Positions 6,491 through 14,154 of a stretch of DNA of 19,576 nt are shown one piece after another (the first letter of the stretch is position 1; every line of letters starts with the position of its first letter). Below the pieces are notes generated by a model. That model made no database searches, was not told the origin of the DNA, and saw only the letters and a list, made by a program, of their open reading frames with translations. Position numbers and translations under genes: made by a program. Source of the stretch: Dehalococcoidia bacterium (GTDB lineage Bacteria > Chloroflexota > Dehalococcoidia > Dehalococcoidales > JAUWYK01); NCBI GenBank assembly GCA_030615865.1, contig JAUWYK010000032.1, positions 1-19,576 of the forward strand, written 5' to 3'.

Positions 6491-6518
6491 TTGCCTCGCC
6501 CTAAACCCTTGTTATATT
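6491..6518 (+). promoter_or_regulatory. Candidate promoter of the htpX-like gene
   Basis: TTGCCT (6491-6496), a 16-base spacer and TATATT (6513-6518) match sigma70 consensus at 4/6 and 5/6. A start near 6525 would leave about 43 bases of leader, ending in GGAGG at 6558-6562 just before the ATG at 6568. The stretch 6508-6530 is noticeably AT-rich. Confidence 0.35.
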
Positions 6519-6567
6519 ATTAATAATAAGTGAAGATGGATAACCGTCATTTGTAACGGAGGAATGT

Positions 6568-7533
6568 ATGTGGCTTCAAACTAGGATGTTCTTGTTAGTC
6601 GCAGTTATGTTTGGCATCCTCTATGGCGTAATCACCGGCATAGGTACTTGGATGGGAGCCGGAAGTGCTTGGATTTACCTTATTTTGGGCTTTGCCTTCC
6701 TTGGCATCCAGTATCTGATCGGCCCAGCTATAGTTGGCCGGACGATGAAGATAAAGTGGGTTTCTCAAAAAGAGGAGCCAGAGCTACACCGAATGGTGGC
6801 TGAACTTGCCGAGAGTGCGCATCTGCCTAAGCCTAAGATTGGTATCTCACAACTAGCTATACCCAATGCCTTTGCTTTCGGTCGAACGCAACGGGATGGA
6901 CGAGTTTGTGTTACTCGGGGCATCCTGAATCTATTGAGCAAAGACGAGCTTAAGGCTGTGCTGGGGCATGAACTCTCTCACATCAAGCATCGTGATATGG
7001 TAATCATCACTGTACTTTCGGCTATCCCGCTGATAATGTACTGGATTGCCTTGAGTATAATGTGGGGAGGGCTTTTCGGTGGTCGGAGACAGGGAGGTGG
7101 TTATGCAATGCTAATTGGGCTCGGTGCCTTCCTGCTCTACTTCATTACCAATCTCTTGGTGCTCTATGGCTCCAGGATACGTGAGTATTATGCTGACCTG
7201 GGAAGTGTTCGGTTGGGGAATATGCCGCATCACCTGGCTTCGGCACTGTATAAATTGGTCTACGGAAATGCCCGCTTCAGGGACAAGGCGGAACTGAAAC
7301 GGGTTGAAGGGGTCAGGGCTTTCTTTCTCAATGACCCTGCCCGGGCGTGGCGTGAAATTAGAGAGCTATCCCAGATTGACCGGGACATGAGTGGCACCAT
7401 CGACTATAACGAACTCATGGAACTGCGTCAAAAGGAAGTACGGCTCGGCACTGCTGATAAAATGATGGAGCTTTTCACCACCCATCCTAACATGCTCAAA
7501 AGGATAAGACACTTATCCACCCTTACCGTTTGA
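6568..7533 (+). CDS. htpX: HtpX-like membrane zinc metalloprotease (M48) with an EF-hand-like insert
   Basis: The 321-residue integral membrane protein belongs to peptidase family M48. Two N-terminal hydrophobic segments (about 7-28 and 33-53) precede the cytosolic catalytic part, with the zinc site HELSH at 134-138 and the third ligand Glu206 in REYYAD. Two more hydrophobic segments lie at about 143-170 and 180-200. The C-terminus has TTHPNMLKRIRHL, the usual M48B closing motif. HtpX degrades misfolded membrane proteins alongside FtsH. An unusual feature is DRDMSGTIDYNE at 271-282, which fits the calcium-binding EF-hand loop (D1, D3, S5, G6, T7, I8, D9, E12). It falls where this subfamily has a variable insert. 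The ATG at 6568 has GGAGG five bases upstream. The 149-bp gap after the gene separates it from tldD. Confidence 0.9.
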   Translation: MWLQTRMFLLVAVMFGILYGVITGIGTWMGAGSAWIYLILGFAFLGIQYLIGPAIVGRTMKIKWVSQKEEPELHRMVAELAESAHLPKPKIGISQLAIPNAFAFGRTQRDGRVCVTRGILNLLSKDELKAVLGHELSHIKHRDMVIITVLSAIPLIMYWIALSIMWGGLFGGRRQGGGYAMLIGLGAFLLYFITNLLVLYGSRIREYYADLGSVRLGNMPHHLASALYKLVYGNARFRDKAELKRVEGVRAFFLNDPARAWREIRELSQIDRDMSGTIDYNELMELRQKEVRLGTADKMMELFTTHPNMLKRIRHLSTLTV

Positions 7534-7622
7534 TGCTCAGTGGGGCTGTCATCGACAAAGGCTACATACTCAATCCCTTTGGCTAACACCTCATCCTTAG
7601 GCGCACCCGCCAGTTTATAAAA

Positions 7623-7652
7623 TTGACAACTGGATTAGTAGCTCGGTAAACT
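7623..7652 (+). promoter_or_regulatory. Candidate promoter of tldD-tldE
   Basis: A perfect TTGACA (7623-7628), an 18-base spacer and TAAACT (7647-7652) lie 30 bases before the tldD ATG. The same three elements, including a GG just before TAAACT, occur ahead of the hot-dog dehydratase genes at 15105-15134 on the other strand. A transcript from about 7659 would have a short leader with GGGAG as ribosome-binding site. Confidence 0.5.
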
Positions 7653-7682
7653 AAACCCACTAAAACCAGCACGGGAGTAATT

Positions 7683-9068
7683 ATGGCAGAAAGCTCTGGC
7701 ATTGAAGCTATTGGTCACCAGCTAGCCGGGACGCTTAACCGGTATAGTGTCGACTATATAGAGGCTCGCCTTGAGCAGAGCCAGACCAGCCACATTACCT
7801 ACCGGGGCAGGGAGTTAGAGTCCATAGGCAGGACAACTGCCACCGGGGGAAATGTGCGAGCCCTGGTCAAAGGTGGCTGGGGCTTTGTCAGCTTTAATAA
7901 CCTTGATGAACTGGCAGATAAGGTAAAACTGGCAGTGAAGCAGGCGCAACTAGTTGGCAACGGAGAAAGCAAACTGGTCCAAGTAGAACCAGTGGTTGAT
8001 GTAGTACCAGCCGAGATAGATAAAAATCCAGTGGCTTTGCCCCTAACCAAAAAGAAGCAGCTATTGGATGAGTATAATGATATTATCTGGCGCACCCCAA
8101 AGCTCCAGACCTCAGTTATTGGTTATGGTGACAGCCACAAAAAGGTCATCTTCTTAAATTCATTAGGTAGCTATATTGAGCAAGAAAGGGCAGATATTAA
8201 CCTCCGCTTGGCTGCCATAGCTACTCAAGATGGCGAGGTACAACAGGTAGGATTGAGCCTGGGTAGTAGCGGTGATTTTGGTGCAATCCAAGGGCTGAAT
8301 CAGCAGGTAGCACAGATGGCACAGCACGCAGTAGAGCTATTATCAGCGCCACAGGTAAAGGGAGGAGAATATACTGTGGTATTAGACCCGGTACTGGCTG
8401 GTGTCTTCGTCCACGAAGCCTTTGGACACCTCTCGGAGGCTGACTTTGTCTATGAAAATGAGCGCCTGCGCCAAATTATGGTTCTGGGCAAAAAATTTGG
8501 TAGTGCCGATCTTAATATCGTTGATACTGCGGCTATACCCGGGCTGCGAGGCAGCTATAAGTATGACGATGAAGGGGTGCCAGCCACCAAAACCTACCTT
8601 ATCCGAGAGGGCATATTAGTCGGCAGGCTTCATTCCAGGGAAACTGCTGCCAAGATGAAAGAGGCGCCTACGGGTAATGCCCGAGCCATTAACTATCGTT
8701 ACCCGCCTATCGTCCGCATGACCAACACCTATATTGAGCCGGGGGCAGCCTCCTTTGACGATATAATAGGTGACATCAAGGAAGGGGATTATGCCAAAAA
8801 CTGGTATGGTGGCACTACCAGTATGGAGATGTTCACCTTCTCCGCCGGTGAAGCCTATATGATTCGTAATGGCAAGCTCGCCGAGATGCTACGACCGGTA
8901 GTGCTTACCGGCAATGTGTTCACTACCCTCAACAATATAGATGCTATTGGTAATGACCTGGAGATGAACCAGGGCGGTGGCTGTGGCAAGGGAGAACAAG
9001 TGCCCCTGCCCGTCGCCAACGGTAGCCCCCATATCCGAATTCGCCACTGCTTGGTTGGAGGCAAGTGA
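7683..9068 (+). CDS. tldD: TldD family metalloprotease subunit
   Basis: The 461-residue protein has the normal TldD length and its zinc site: HEAFGH at 244-249 (His244, Glu245, His249), completed by Cys434 in GGGCGKGEQ near the C-terminus. TldD pairs with TldE/PmbA. The heterodimer is an unusual metalloprotease that degrades unfolded peptides, and in some bacteria it trims leader peptides from ribosomally made natural products such as microcin B17. It is also linked to removal of the CcdA antitoxin. The motifs SEADFVYEN and IPGLRGSYKYDDEG right after the zinc helix are family-typical. The start is ATG 7683 with GGGAG upstream. tldE begins at the base after this stop, so the two subunits are surely co-translated. 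No precursor-peptide or cyclase gene was found nearby, so a general quality-control role is more likely here. Confidence 0.95.
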   Translation: MAESSGIEAIGHQLAGTLNRYSVDYIEARLEQSQTSHITYRGRELESIGRTTATGGNVRALVKGGWGFVSFNNLDELADKVKLAVKQAQLVGNGESKLVQVEPVVDVVPAEIDKNPVALPLTKKKQLLDEYNDIIWRTPKLQTSVIGYGDSHKKVIFLNSLGSYIEQERADINLRLAAIATQDGEVQQVGLSLGSSGDFGAIQGLNQQVAQMAQHAVELLSAPQVKGGEYTVVLDPVLAGVFVHEAFGHLSEADFVYENERLRQIMVLGKKFGSADLNIVDTAAIPGLRGSYKYDDEGVPATKTYLIREGILVGRLHSRETAAKMKEAPTGNARAINYRYPPIVRMTNTYIEPGAASFDDIIGDIKEGDYAKNWYGGTTSMEMFTFSAGEAYMIRNGKLAEMLRPVVLTGNVFTTLNNIDAIGNDLEMNQGGGCGKGEQVPLPVANGSPHIRIRHCLVGGK

Positions 9069-10370
9069 ATGGAAAATATCCTGGCTGAAGCTAAAAGGGT
9101 GGCTGAAGAAGCAGAGGTCTTCATGGTTTCCTCTGAGGAAACCCCGGTCCAGTTTGAAGCCAACCGCCTGAAGTATATTCAAAGCAAGCAAAGTACCATG
9201 GTGGCGCTGCGTATTATCAGACAAGGCAGGATTGGCTACGCAGTTACTACAGAGCCAGACGACATCCAGAGCCTAGTCAATAATGCCGTGGAAACAGCCC
9301 AGTTCGGCATGCCAGCTAAATTTGAGCTTCCTTCCCCACCATCCTACCCCCGGGTTGAAGTCTTTGACCCCAATACAGAATCTGTATCCGTGGAGAGAAT
9401 GATTGAGCTTGGTGACGAACTCATAACCATGGTTACCGGTCACACCCCGGGCATTGTATGTGAGGCAGAAGTGACCAAGGACATAAGCTCAATTCGTATT
9501 ATAAACTCCCGTGGTGGGCAGGCAAATTACAGGAAAAGCGCCTTTAGTCTGGGTATTGTAGGTAACCTAATCCGTGACACAGATATGCTCTTTGTCGGTG
9601 AAAGTGAAACCTCCTGCCAGCCTCTATCTGAGGCTAAGGCAATGGCTGAGGTGGTAATACAGCAGCTTGAGTTAGCCAAAAACCAGGCTGTGGCACCAAG
9701 CCAGCCGCTGCCGGTAGTCTTTACCCCCAAGGGAGTAGCCAGCGCCTTACTCCTGCCCCTGATGGCAGCTTTCAATGGCAGGACAGTTCTGCAGGGGGCT
9801 TCACCTATTGGCAATAGACTTGGTCAGCAGGTTTTTGATAAAAAGCTATGGCTGTGGGACGACCCTACTATAGCCTACCGCCCGGAAAGTCGCCCCTGCG
9901 ATGATGAGGGGATGCCCAGCCAGCGCACCCTCCTCATTGAACGGGGATCTGTAGCTAGCTTCTTCTACGACCTGCAAACAGCAGCCCTGGCCCACACCCA
10001 AAGCACCGGTAACGGCAGCAGAAATCACGGATTGCCTGCCCCCTCGCCCAGTGCCTTTATTATTGCTCCGGGTAACACCACCTTTGACGAAATGGTAAAC
10101 GACATAAAAGAAGGGCTGGTTATTGAGCAACTCATGGGAGCGGAACAGGGCAACATTCTAGGTGGCGATTTCAGCGGCAATGTTCTTTTAGGTTATAAAG
10201 TGGAAAGTGGTAAAATAGTAGGTAGGGTTAAAGATACTATGGTCTCAGGAAACATCTACCAGGTTCTTAAACAGATTACAGCTATTGGCAGTGAGCCTAA
10301 GTGGGTGGGTAGCTTTCTCAAAACCCCACCCCTCTACTGCCCCAGCCTGTCAGTAGCTAGTAAGAGATAG
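9069..10370 (+). CDS. tldE: TldE/PmbA family protease partner subunit
   Basis: This 433-residue protein of the PmbA/TldD family lacks the HExxxH zinc site and so is the partner TldE, not a second TldD. Family signatures include ALRIIRQGRIGYAVTTEP near the N-terminus, VFTPKGVASALLLPLMAAFNG in the middle, and GGDFSGNVLLGYKVESGKIVGRVKDTMVSGN in the last third. In the characterised complex TldE shapes the substrate groove while TldD carries the metal. The ATG directly abuts the tldD stop (TGAATG), and the tldD end contains no strong separate ribosome-binding site, so coupling is likely. The gene is followed at 10391 by a composite hairpin repeat, not a standard terminator. Confidence 0.93.
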   Translation: MENILAEAKRVAEEAEVFMVSSEETPVQFEANRLKYIQSKQSTMVALRIIRQGRIGYAVTTEPDDIQSLVNNAVETAQFGMPAKFELPSPPSYPRVEVFDPNTESVSVERMIELGDELITMVTGHTPGIVCEAEVTKDISSIRIINSRGGQANYRKSAFSLGIVGNLIRDTDMLFVGESETSCQPLSEAKAMAEVVIQQLELAKNQAVAPSQPLPVVFTPKGVASALLLPLMAAFNGRTVLQGASPIGNRLGQQVFDKKLWLWDDPTIAYRPESRPCDDEGMPSQRTLLIERGSVASFFYDLQTAALAHTQSTGNGSRNHGLPAPSPSAFIIAPGNTTFDEMVNDIKEGLVIEQLMGAEQGNILGGDFSGNVLLGYKVESGKIVGRVKDTMVSGNIYQVLKQITAIGSEPKWVGSFLKTPPLYCPSLSVASKR

Positions 10371-10390
10371 AAGGTTTATCAAGTGAAGTT

Positions 10391-10560
10391 TGAAGGGGAA
10401 GCCTCTTCAGAACCTATATTTCCCCCTCATTACTCTGGAGTAGGAGAGTCAAAGAGGGGCGAAGCCCCTCTAAACAAATTATCTTCCCCTTCATGCAAAG
10501 AATACATCTCCATATTATGGGGAAGGGGATAAAGGGGATAGGGTTACCTAACAAAAAACC
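10391..10560 (+). repeat. Composite hairpin repeat, copy 1
   Basis: This fills most of the 217-base gap between tldE and the PAC2 gene. Three modules are visible. Module 1 is GAAGGGG/CCTCTTC at 10392-10408. Module 2 is GAGAGTCAA followed by AGAGGGGC-GAA-GCCCCTCT at 10453-10471, an 8-bp stem with a GCGAAGC core. Module 3 is TCCCCTTC (10485-10492) pairing with GAAGGGGA (10522-10529), then the tail AAAGGGGATAGGGTTACC and AAAAAACC. The same modules in the same order recur at 12962-13200 and 15785-15936. Confidence 0.75.
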
Positions 10561-10587
10561 AAATGGAATAAAGAGAGGCACAGTGAA

Positions 10588-11379
10588 ATGAAAAATATGG
10601 TCAAGATTTACGCCCGACCTAAACTTAAATCACCGAATATGGTGGCTGCCTGGCCCGGCATCGGCAACGTGTCAATCATAGTCGCTACCTATCTAAAAAG
10701 AAAGCTAGGCTTTAAAGAACTAGCCGAGGTTGAGGCTTCTCACTTTTTTGACCCCATCGGGGTAGTGGTTAAGGACAGCGTGGTAGAGGCACCACAGTTC
10801 CCGCAGAGCAAATTCTACTACTTGAAAAACAAAGGCGGGGGAAGTGATACAATATTATTCATCGGCGAAGACCAACCACTCTCTAAGGGATACGAGCTGG
10901 CTAATTGTGTCGTTGATGTGGGGCAAAGGTTTCAGGTTAAGCGAATATATACCTGCGCCGCAGCTCTGACCCGTATCCACCACACCGAGGAGCCAAAGGT
11001 GTGGGGGGTAGCCACCAGTCAGCGTGTGACTGAGGATTTGAAAAGGTATGATTTGGTGCAAAGAGGTAACCTCCACATCGCAGGGTTGAACGGGTTATTG
11101 CTGGGCGTAACCAAAGAGAGGGACATTGAGGGTGTCTGTCTACTAGGTGAGGTGCCAATGTATGCCACTCGAGTACAGAACCCAATGGCTGCCCTGGCTG
11201 TGGTTAAGATTCTGACTAAAATGTTAGGTATTAAAATTGATATCACCGAGCTGACACAGCTAGCCAGGGAGACCAAAGAGAAAATGAGACAGGTAGCCGC
11301 TGAGGCTATGGGAGAATATATAGACTACTTTACCACGCCTATCTGGGAACACGAAGAGGAGGAAGAGGAAGAGGAATAG
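10588..11379 (+). CDS. PAC2 family protein with an acidic tail
   Basis: The 263-residue protein contains a PAC2 domain (PF09754, proteasome-assembly-chaperone-like), recognised by MVAAWPGIGNVSIIVATYL (16-34), LFIGEDQPLSKGYELA (about 91-106), then RIYTCAAALTRIHH and AGLNGLLLGVTKERDIEG. These match the nucleoside-phosphorylase-like fold found in bacterial and archaeal PAC2 proteins of unknown role. The last residues are HEEEEEEEE, a run of glutamates. An alternative start is the Met at residue 4. The gene is 16 bp upstream of the HEAT-repeat gene, and the purine-rich codons of the Glu tail lie just before that start. Bacterial PAC2 proteins have been linked to proteasome-like machinery in Actinobacteria, but no proteasome genes are seen here. 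Family assignment is good; function is unknown. Confidence 0.82.
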   Translation: MKNMVKIYARPKLKSPNMVAAWPGIGNVSIIVATYLKRKLGFKELAEVEASHFFDPIGVVVKDSVVEAPQFPQSKFYYLKNKGGGSDTILFIGEDQPLSKGYELANCVVDVGQRFQVKRIYTCAAALTRIHHTEEPKVWGVATSQRVTEDLKRYDLVQRGNLHIAGLNGLLLGVTKERDIEGVCLLGEVPMYATRVQNPMAALAVVKILTKMLGIKIDITELTQLARETKEKMRQVAAEAMGEYIDYFTTPIWEHEEEEEEEE

Positions 11380-11395
11380 AACTACGGAGCACACC

Positions 11396-12352
11396 ATGTC
11401 ATTGTCCATTGAGGAGACCATTGCTGACCTGGGTAACCGCGACAAGCCGTTGCTCAGCTCAAGGCTAATTGAACTATCAAACCTAAACTCGGAAGAGACG
11501 GAGTTTCTGGAACAGGCGTGGGCAACAATTGAGCTAAAACGGCGGCGGCAAATTATATACCGGCTGGTTGAGCTTGCTGAGGATAACGTTGAGCTCAACT
11601 TTGATAGCATCTTCAAGAGTTGCCTAAAAGACCAAGATGCTGAGGTGCGGAGCAAAGCTATTGAAGGTCTGTGGGAAAGCGAGGAAGCATCCCTGATTAG
11701 ACCCCTAATTAACCTACTGGAGAAGGATAGCTCAGAGAAGGTCCAGGCGGCGGCAGCTACCGGGCTGGGCAAGTTCGCCGTGTTAACTGAGCTTAAAAAG
11801 CTACGCCCTAGCTATACATCAAAGTTATGCCAAGCTCTGATTGCCGTGATTGATGATAACAGCAAGCCAATAGAAGTCAGACGCCGTGCCCTAGAGGCGG
11901 CTGCTCCATTAAGCCTGCCCCAGGTGAAGAAAACCATTATGAAAGTGTATCAAAGTCATAATCCTAAACTTAGAACCAGCGCCATCTATGCTATGGGTAA
12001 GAACTGCGACTGCTCGTGGCTATCTATACTACTAAAGGAATTGGGTAGTGCTAACGCTGAGATACGTTATGAAGCCGCCGGGGCATGCGGTGAGTTAGGG
12101 GAAGAAGAAGCCGCCCCCTATCTCATAGAGCTTATCAATGACCCCGATACTGAAGTCCAGCTGGCTGCTATCCAGGCGCTGGGTAAGATAGGTGGCACTG
12201 AGGTTAAAGGGTGCTTAGAGCAGTGCCTGAGTAATCCTAATGAGCTAATCCAGGAGGCAGCCGAGGCAGCCCTACTTGAGCTAGAGGCAGGGGAAGACCC
12301 ATTCTCTTTCCGGATTTCTCGAGGATTATATGAGCATCGGCAGCAAGATTAA
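11396..12352 (+). CDS. HEAT-repeat (PBS-lyase-like) scaffold protein
   Basis: This 318-residue, largely helical protein is built from about six short HEAT-like repeats between residues 75 and 300. Repeat signatures are DQDAEVRSKAIEGLWE (79-94), DSSEKVQAAAATGLGKF (111-127), PKLRTSAIYAMGK, NAEIRYEAAGACGELGEEEA, DTEVQLAAIQALGKIGGTE and NELIQEAAEAALLELE. Such repeats form curved solenoids that bind other proteins. There is no signal peptide or membrane segment, so it is cytosolic. It follows the PAC2 gene by 16 bp with GGAG seven bases before the ATG, and its last 23 bases overlap the GNAT gene start, so the three genes form one operon. The conserved catalytic residues of phycobilin lyases were not looked for and are not implied. 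The partner is unknown. Confidence 0.85.
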   Translation: MSLSIEETIADLGNRDKPLLSSRLIELSNLNSEETEFLEQAWATIELKRRRQIIYRLVELAEDNVELNFDSIFKSCLKDQDAEVRSKAIEGLWESEEASLIRPLINLLEKDSSEKVQAAAATGLGKFAVLTELKKLRPSYTSKLCQALIAVIDDNSKPIEVRRRALEAAAPLSLPQVKKTIMKVYQSHNPKLRTSAIYAMGKNCDCSWLSILLKELGSANAEIRYEAAGACGELGEEEAAPYLIELINDPDTEVQLAAIQALGKIGGTEVKGCLEQCLSNPNELIQEAAEAALLELEAGEDPFSFRISRGLYEHRQQD

Positions 12353-12857
12353 ACTTCGTGACAAAAGATTAGATGATGCCCTAGACGACTACGCCTGGCA
12401 AACAGACCCTGAGCTGACTGGACTTGACGCTGCTCCGCGGCTAACTACTACATTTTCACAGTATCTAGCCGACTATGCCAGTGAACTGCGCTACCCCTCT
12501 CCAACCAGACACCGGTTCGCTGTAGAAACCCTGGACGGTAAGCACATCGGCAATTGCACATATTATGACATCAATGAGACCAAAAGCGAAGCCGAGCTGG
12601 GTATCATGATTGGCAACCGTGACTACTGGGATAAGGGCTATGGTGCTGATACCGTAACCACCCTGGTCAACTATATTTTCCGCCAGACAAATCTCAACCG
12701 AATCTACCTGAAGACCCTGGACTCAAACACCAGGGCGCAGAAGTGTTTTACAAAATGCGGCTTCATACCCAATGGGCATCTGGTCAAGGACGGATTTAGT
12801 TTCGTGCTTATGGAAATATACCGCGAACAGTGGGAGGCACACGAAACGGAAACCTGA
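12330..12857 (+). CDS. GNAT family N-acetyltransferase (RimJ/RimL-like)
   Basis: The 175-residue acetyltransferase carries FAVETLDGKHIGNCTYYDI (63-81), the strand before the acetyl-CoA site, then SEAELGIMIGN (86-96) and YWDKGYGADTVTTLVNYIF (99-117), the pyrophosphate-binding turn of the Acetyltransf_3 type. It ends with NLNRIYLKTLDSNTRAQKCFTKCGF (121-145), where the Asn and the KCF/CGF block are typical. RimJ/L-like enzymes acetylate protein N-termini or small amines. The substrate cannot be predicted. The ATG at 12330 lies inside the end of the HEAT gene in another frame, and GAGGA precedes it by four bases, so the overlapping start is well supported. Confidence 0.85.
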   Translation: MSIGSKIKLRDKRLDDALDDYAWQTDPELTGLDAAPRLTTTFSQYLADYASELRYPSPTRHRFAVETLDGKHIGNCTYYDINETKSEAELGIMIGNRDYWDKGYGADTVTTLVNYIFRQTNLNRIYLKTLDSNTRAQKCFTKCGFIPNGHLVKDGFSFVLMEIYREQWEAHETET

Positions 12858-12868
12858 GGTATTTTCTA

Positions 12869-12964
12869 ATGAAGTGGCTAGAAAAGAAAATGGAAGAGCA
12901 GGAAAATGAATTCAGAGCAGTTTGGATTGCATCAATTCTTGAGCTCATCTGTAAGGAAGGTTGA
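12869..12964 (+). CDS. Possible 31-codon small gene, or truncated remnant
   Basis: Eleven bases after the GNAT stop an ATG opens a 31-codon frame, MKWLEKKMEEQENEFRAVWI and so on, ending in CKEG. GAGGT at 12855-12859 sits at a usable distance before it. The composition (alternating charged and hydrophobic residues) would form an amphipathic helix. The stop codon lies on the first bases of repeat copy 2, so the frame may be the surviving head of a longer gene cut by the repeat. No family is recognised. Confidence 0.3.
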   Translation: MKWLEKKMEEQENEFRAVWIASILELICKEG

Positions 12965-13200
12965 AGAGGCGTAGCCTCTCTTCTAAACCAGTTCCCCCTC
13001 CTAATAAGGGAGAGTCAAAGAGGGGCTTCGCCCCTCTTAAAAAATTCCTTCCCCTTCCCCTTATCACGGGGATAGTCCTTGAAGGAGAGTTAAAGAGAGG
13101 CGAAGCCTCTCTTATATAACCATTTCTCCCTCCCTTGCGAAGGGAGGGAGATAAAGAGGGAGGGTTACCTCATAAAAACCTAAAGGGGATAGGGTTACCA
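12962..13200 (+). repeat. Composite hairpin repeat, copy 2 (longest; partly duplicated)
   Basis: This occupies the gap between the convergent GNAT and SDR genes. Module 1 is AGAGGC-GTA-GCCTCT (12965-12979). Module 2 follows as GAGAGTCAA plus a 9-bp stem AAGAGGGGC-TTC-GCCCCTCTT (13018-13038), whose centre is the reverse complement of the other copies. A second module 2 is AAGAGAGGC-GAA-GCCTCTCTT (13093-13113). A perfect 12-bp stem, TCTCCCTCCCTT/AAGGGAGGGAGA (13125-13151), stands in place of module 3. The GGGTTACC tail occurs twice, ending near 13200. The element looks like one and a half units joined together. Confidence 0.75.
13093..13113 (-). terminator. Possible terminator of the SDR operon inside the repeat
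   Basis: Read on the minus strand, a 9-bp GC-rich stem with a TTC loop ends in CTCTTT, a short T-run, about 95 bases after the SDR stop. On the plus strand the same stem is followed by TTATATAA. It could end transcription from both convergent sides, but the T-run is short, so confidence is low. Confidence 0.3.
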
Positions 13201-13206
13201 ATATTC

Positions 13207-14121
13207 CTATTTGGCTGGCTGGGGCGGTGCCGGATTCTGGTATCCCTCCAGCAATATCTTGGGTACTAGCTCTATTAACTCCTCCACCGTCCACAAGCCT
13301 TCCTCCTTACCGATAGACTTCTTCTTCACCGGCTCCGAGTAAATAGCAATGTTACCCCCGGTAACATCAAATACCTGCCCATTTATATCAGCCGCCTCGT
13401 CAGTGCACAAGTAGACTAGTAGCGGAGTTACCGTCTCCGGCCCTGGTGGATTGATTAACTCCTCATACCGCTCCTTGGTCATAAGCCCAGCCTCATACCT
13501 TTTCTTAAAACCAGCTACTATGTCCTCACTAAGAGTAAACCGTGTCGCCGCTGTTGGCGCATAGGCATTGCAGGTTACCCCGTACCTGCCCATCTCCCTG
13601 GCTACAGCCCTGGTTAAACCTACAATTCCAGCCTTAGCTGCACCATAGTTACAATGCCCCACCGTACCCAGCCAGGCACTAGAGGTAGTATTTATTATCC
13701 GGCCCCACCTTTGCTCTCTCATTAAGCCACAGGCATGACGAGTGCAATTGAAAGAGCCCTTAAGAAAAGAGTCGACACACCTATCCCAGTCCTCCTCGGT
13801 CATATTCCACACCATACGGGGTGCATCAGCACCAGCATTATTCACCAAAATATCCAGTCGGCCAAAGTTGTCCACTGCCGCCTGTATCAGCTTCTGAGCC
13901 CCGTCAAACTCAGAGACGCTACCAAAGAATGCTACCGCCTGACCACCCATGTCTATAATCTCCTTGGCTGCGGTCTCAGCGTCTCCCCCAGAGGTACCGG
14001 GGCGGCGGTTATTAGTCACCACCTTGGCACCCTCTTTAGCCATAGCTACAGCTATGGCTTTACCGATTCCCTGCCCTGAGCCGGTAACTACAGCCACCCT
14101 GTCCTTTAACCTGTCACCCAT
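13207..14121 (-). CDS. SDR-family oxidoreductase (3-hydroxyacyl-CoA/ACP dehydrogenase-like)
   Basis: The 304-residue short-chain dehydrogenase has cofactor motif TGSGQGIG (13-20), NNAG (94-97), the catalytic Ser around 147-148 in NTTSSAW, and Tyr159/Lys163 in YGAAK. The segment RRPGTSGGDAETAAKEI after the second strand, and the extended C-terminus beyond VTGGNIAIYSEP, resemble the dehydrogenase domain of MFE-2-type multifunctional enzymes. The last 40 residues form a Pro-rich tail (PAPPQPAK). It is the third gene of a minus-strand operon after two hot-dog hydratase subunits, so it likely oxidises or reduces the 3-hydroxyacyl product they make or use. The start is ATG 14119-14121 with AGGAGG about nine bases upstream. 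Chain length and carrier (CoA or ACP) are not determined. Confidence 0.87.
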   Translation of the reverse strand: MGDRLKDRVAVVTGSGQGIGKAIAVAMAKEGAKVVTNNRRPGTSGGDAETAAKEIIDMGGQAVAFFGSVSEFDGAQKLIQAAVDNFGRLDILVNNAGADAPRMVWNMTEEDWDRCVDSFLKGSFNCTRHACGLMREQRWGRIINTTSSAWLGTVGHCNYGAAKAGIVGLTRAVAREMGRYGVTCNAYAPTAATRFTLSEDIVAGFKKRYEAGLMTKERYEELINPPGPETVTPLLVYLCTDEAADINGQVFDVTGGNIAIYSEPVKKKSIGKEEGLWTVEELIELVPKILLEGYQNPAPPQPAK

Positions 14122-14154
14122 CTTTTTCAGCCTCCTTCTTCATATCTGTTAGTC

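Noticed and set aside
7683..10370. RiPP (microcin-like) biosynthetic cluster around tldD/tldE
   Set aside because: No precursor peptide, cyclodehydratase, YcaO or dedicated exporter was found in the neighbourhood.
11260..11772. 170-residue minus-strand open frame
   Set aside because: It is antisense to the PAC2 and HEAT genes, Ser/Leu-rich low-complexity, and has no recognisable family or ribosome-binding site; a shadow of the HEAT gene.
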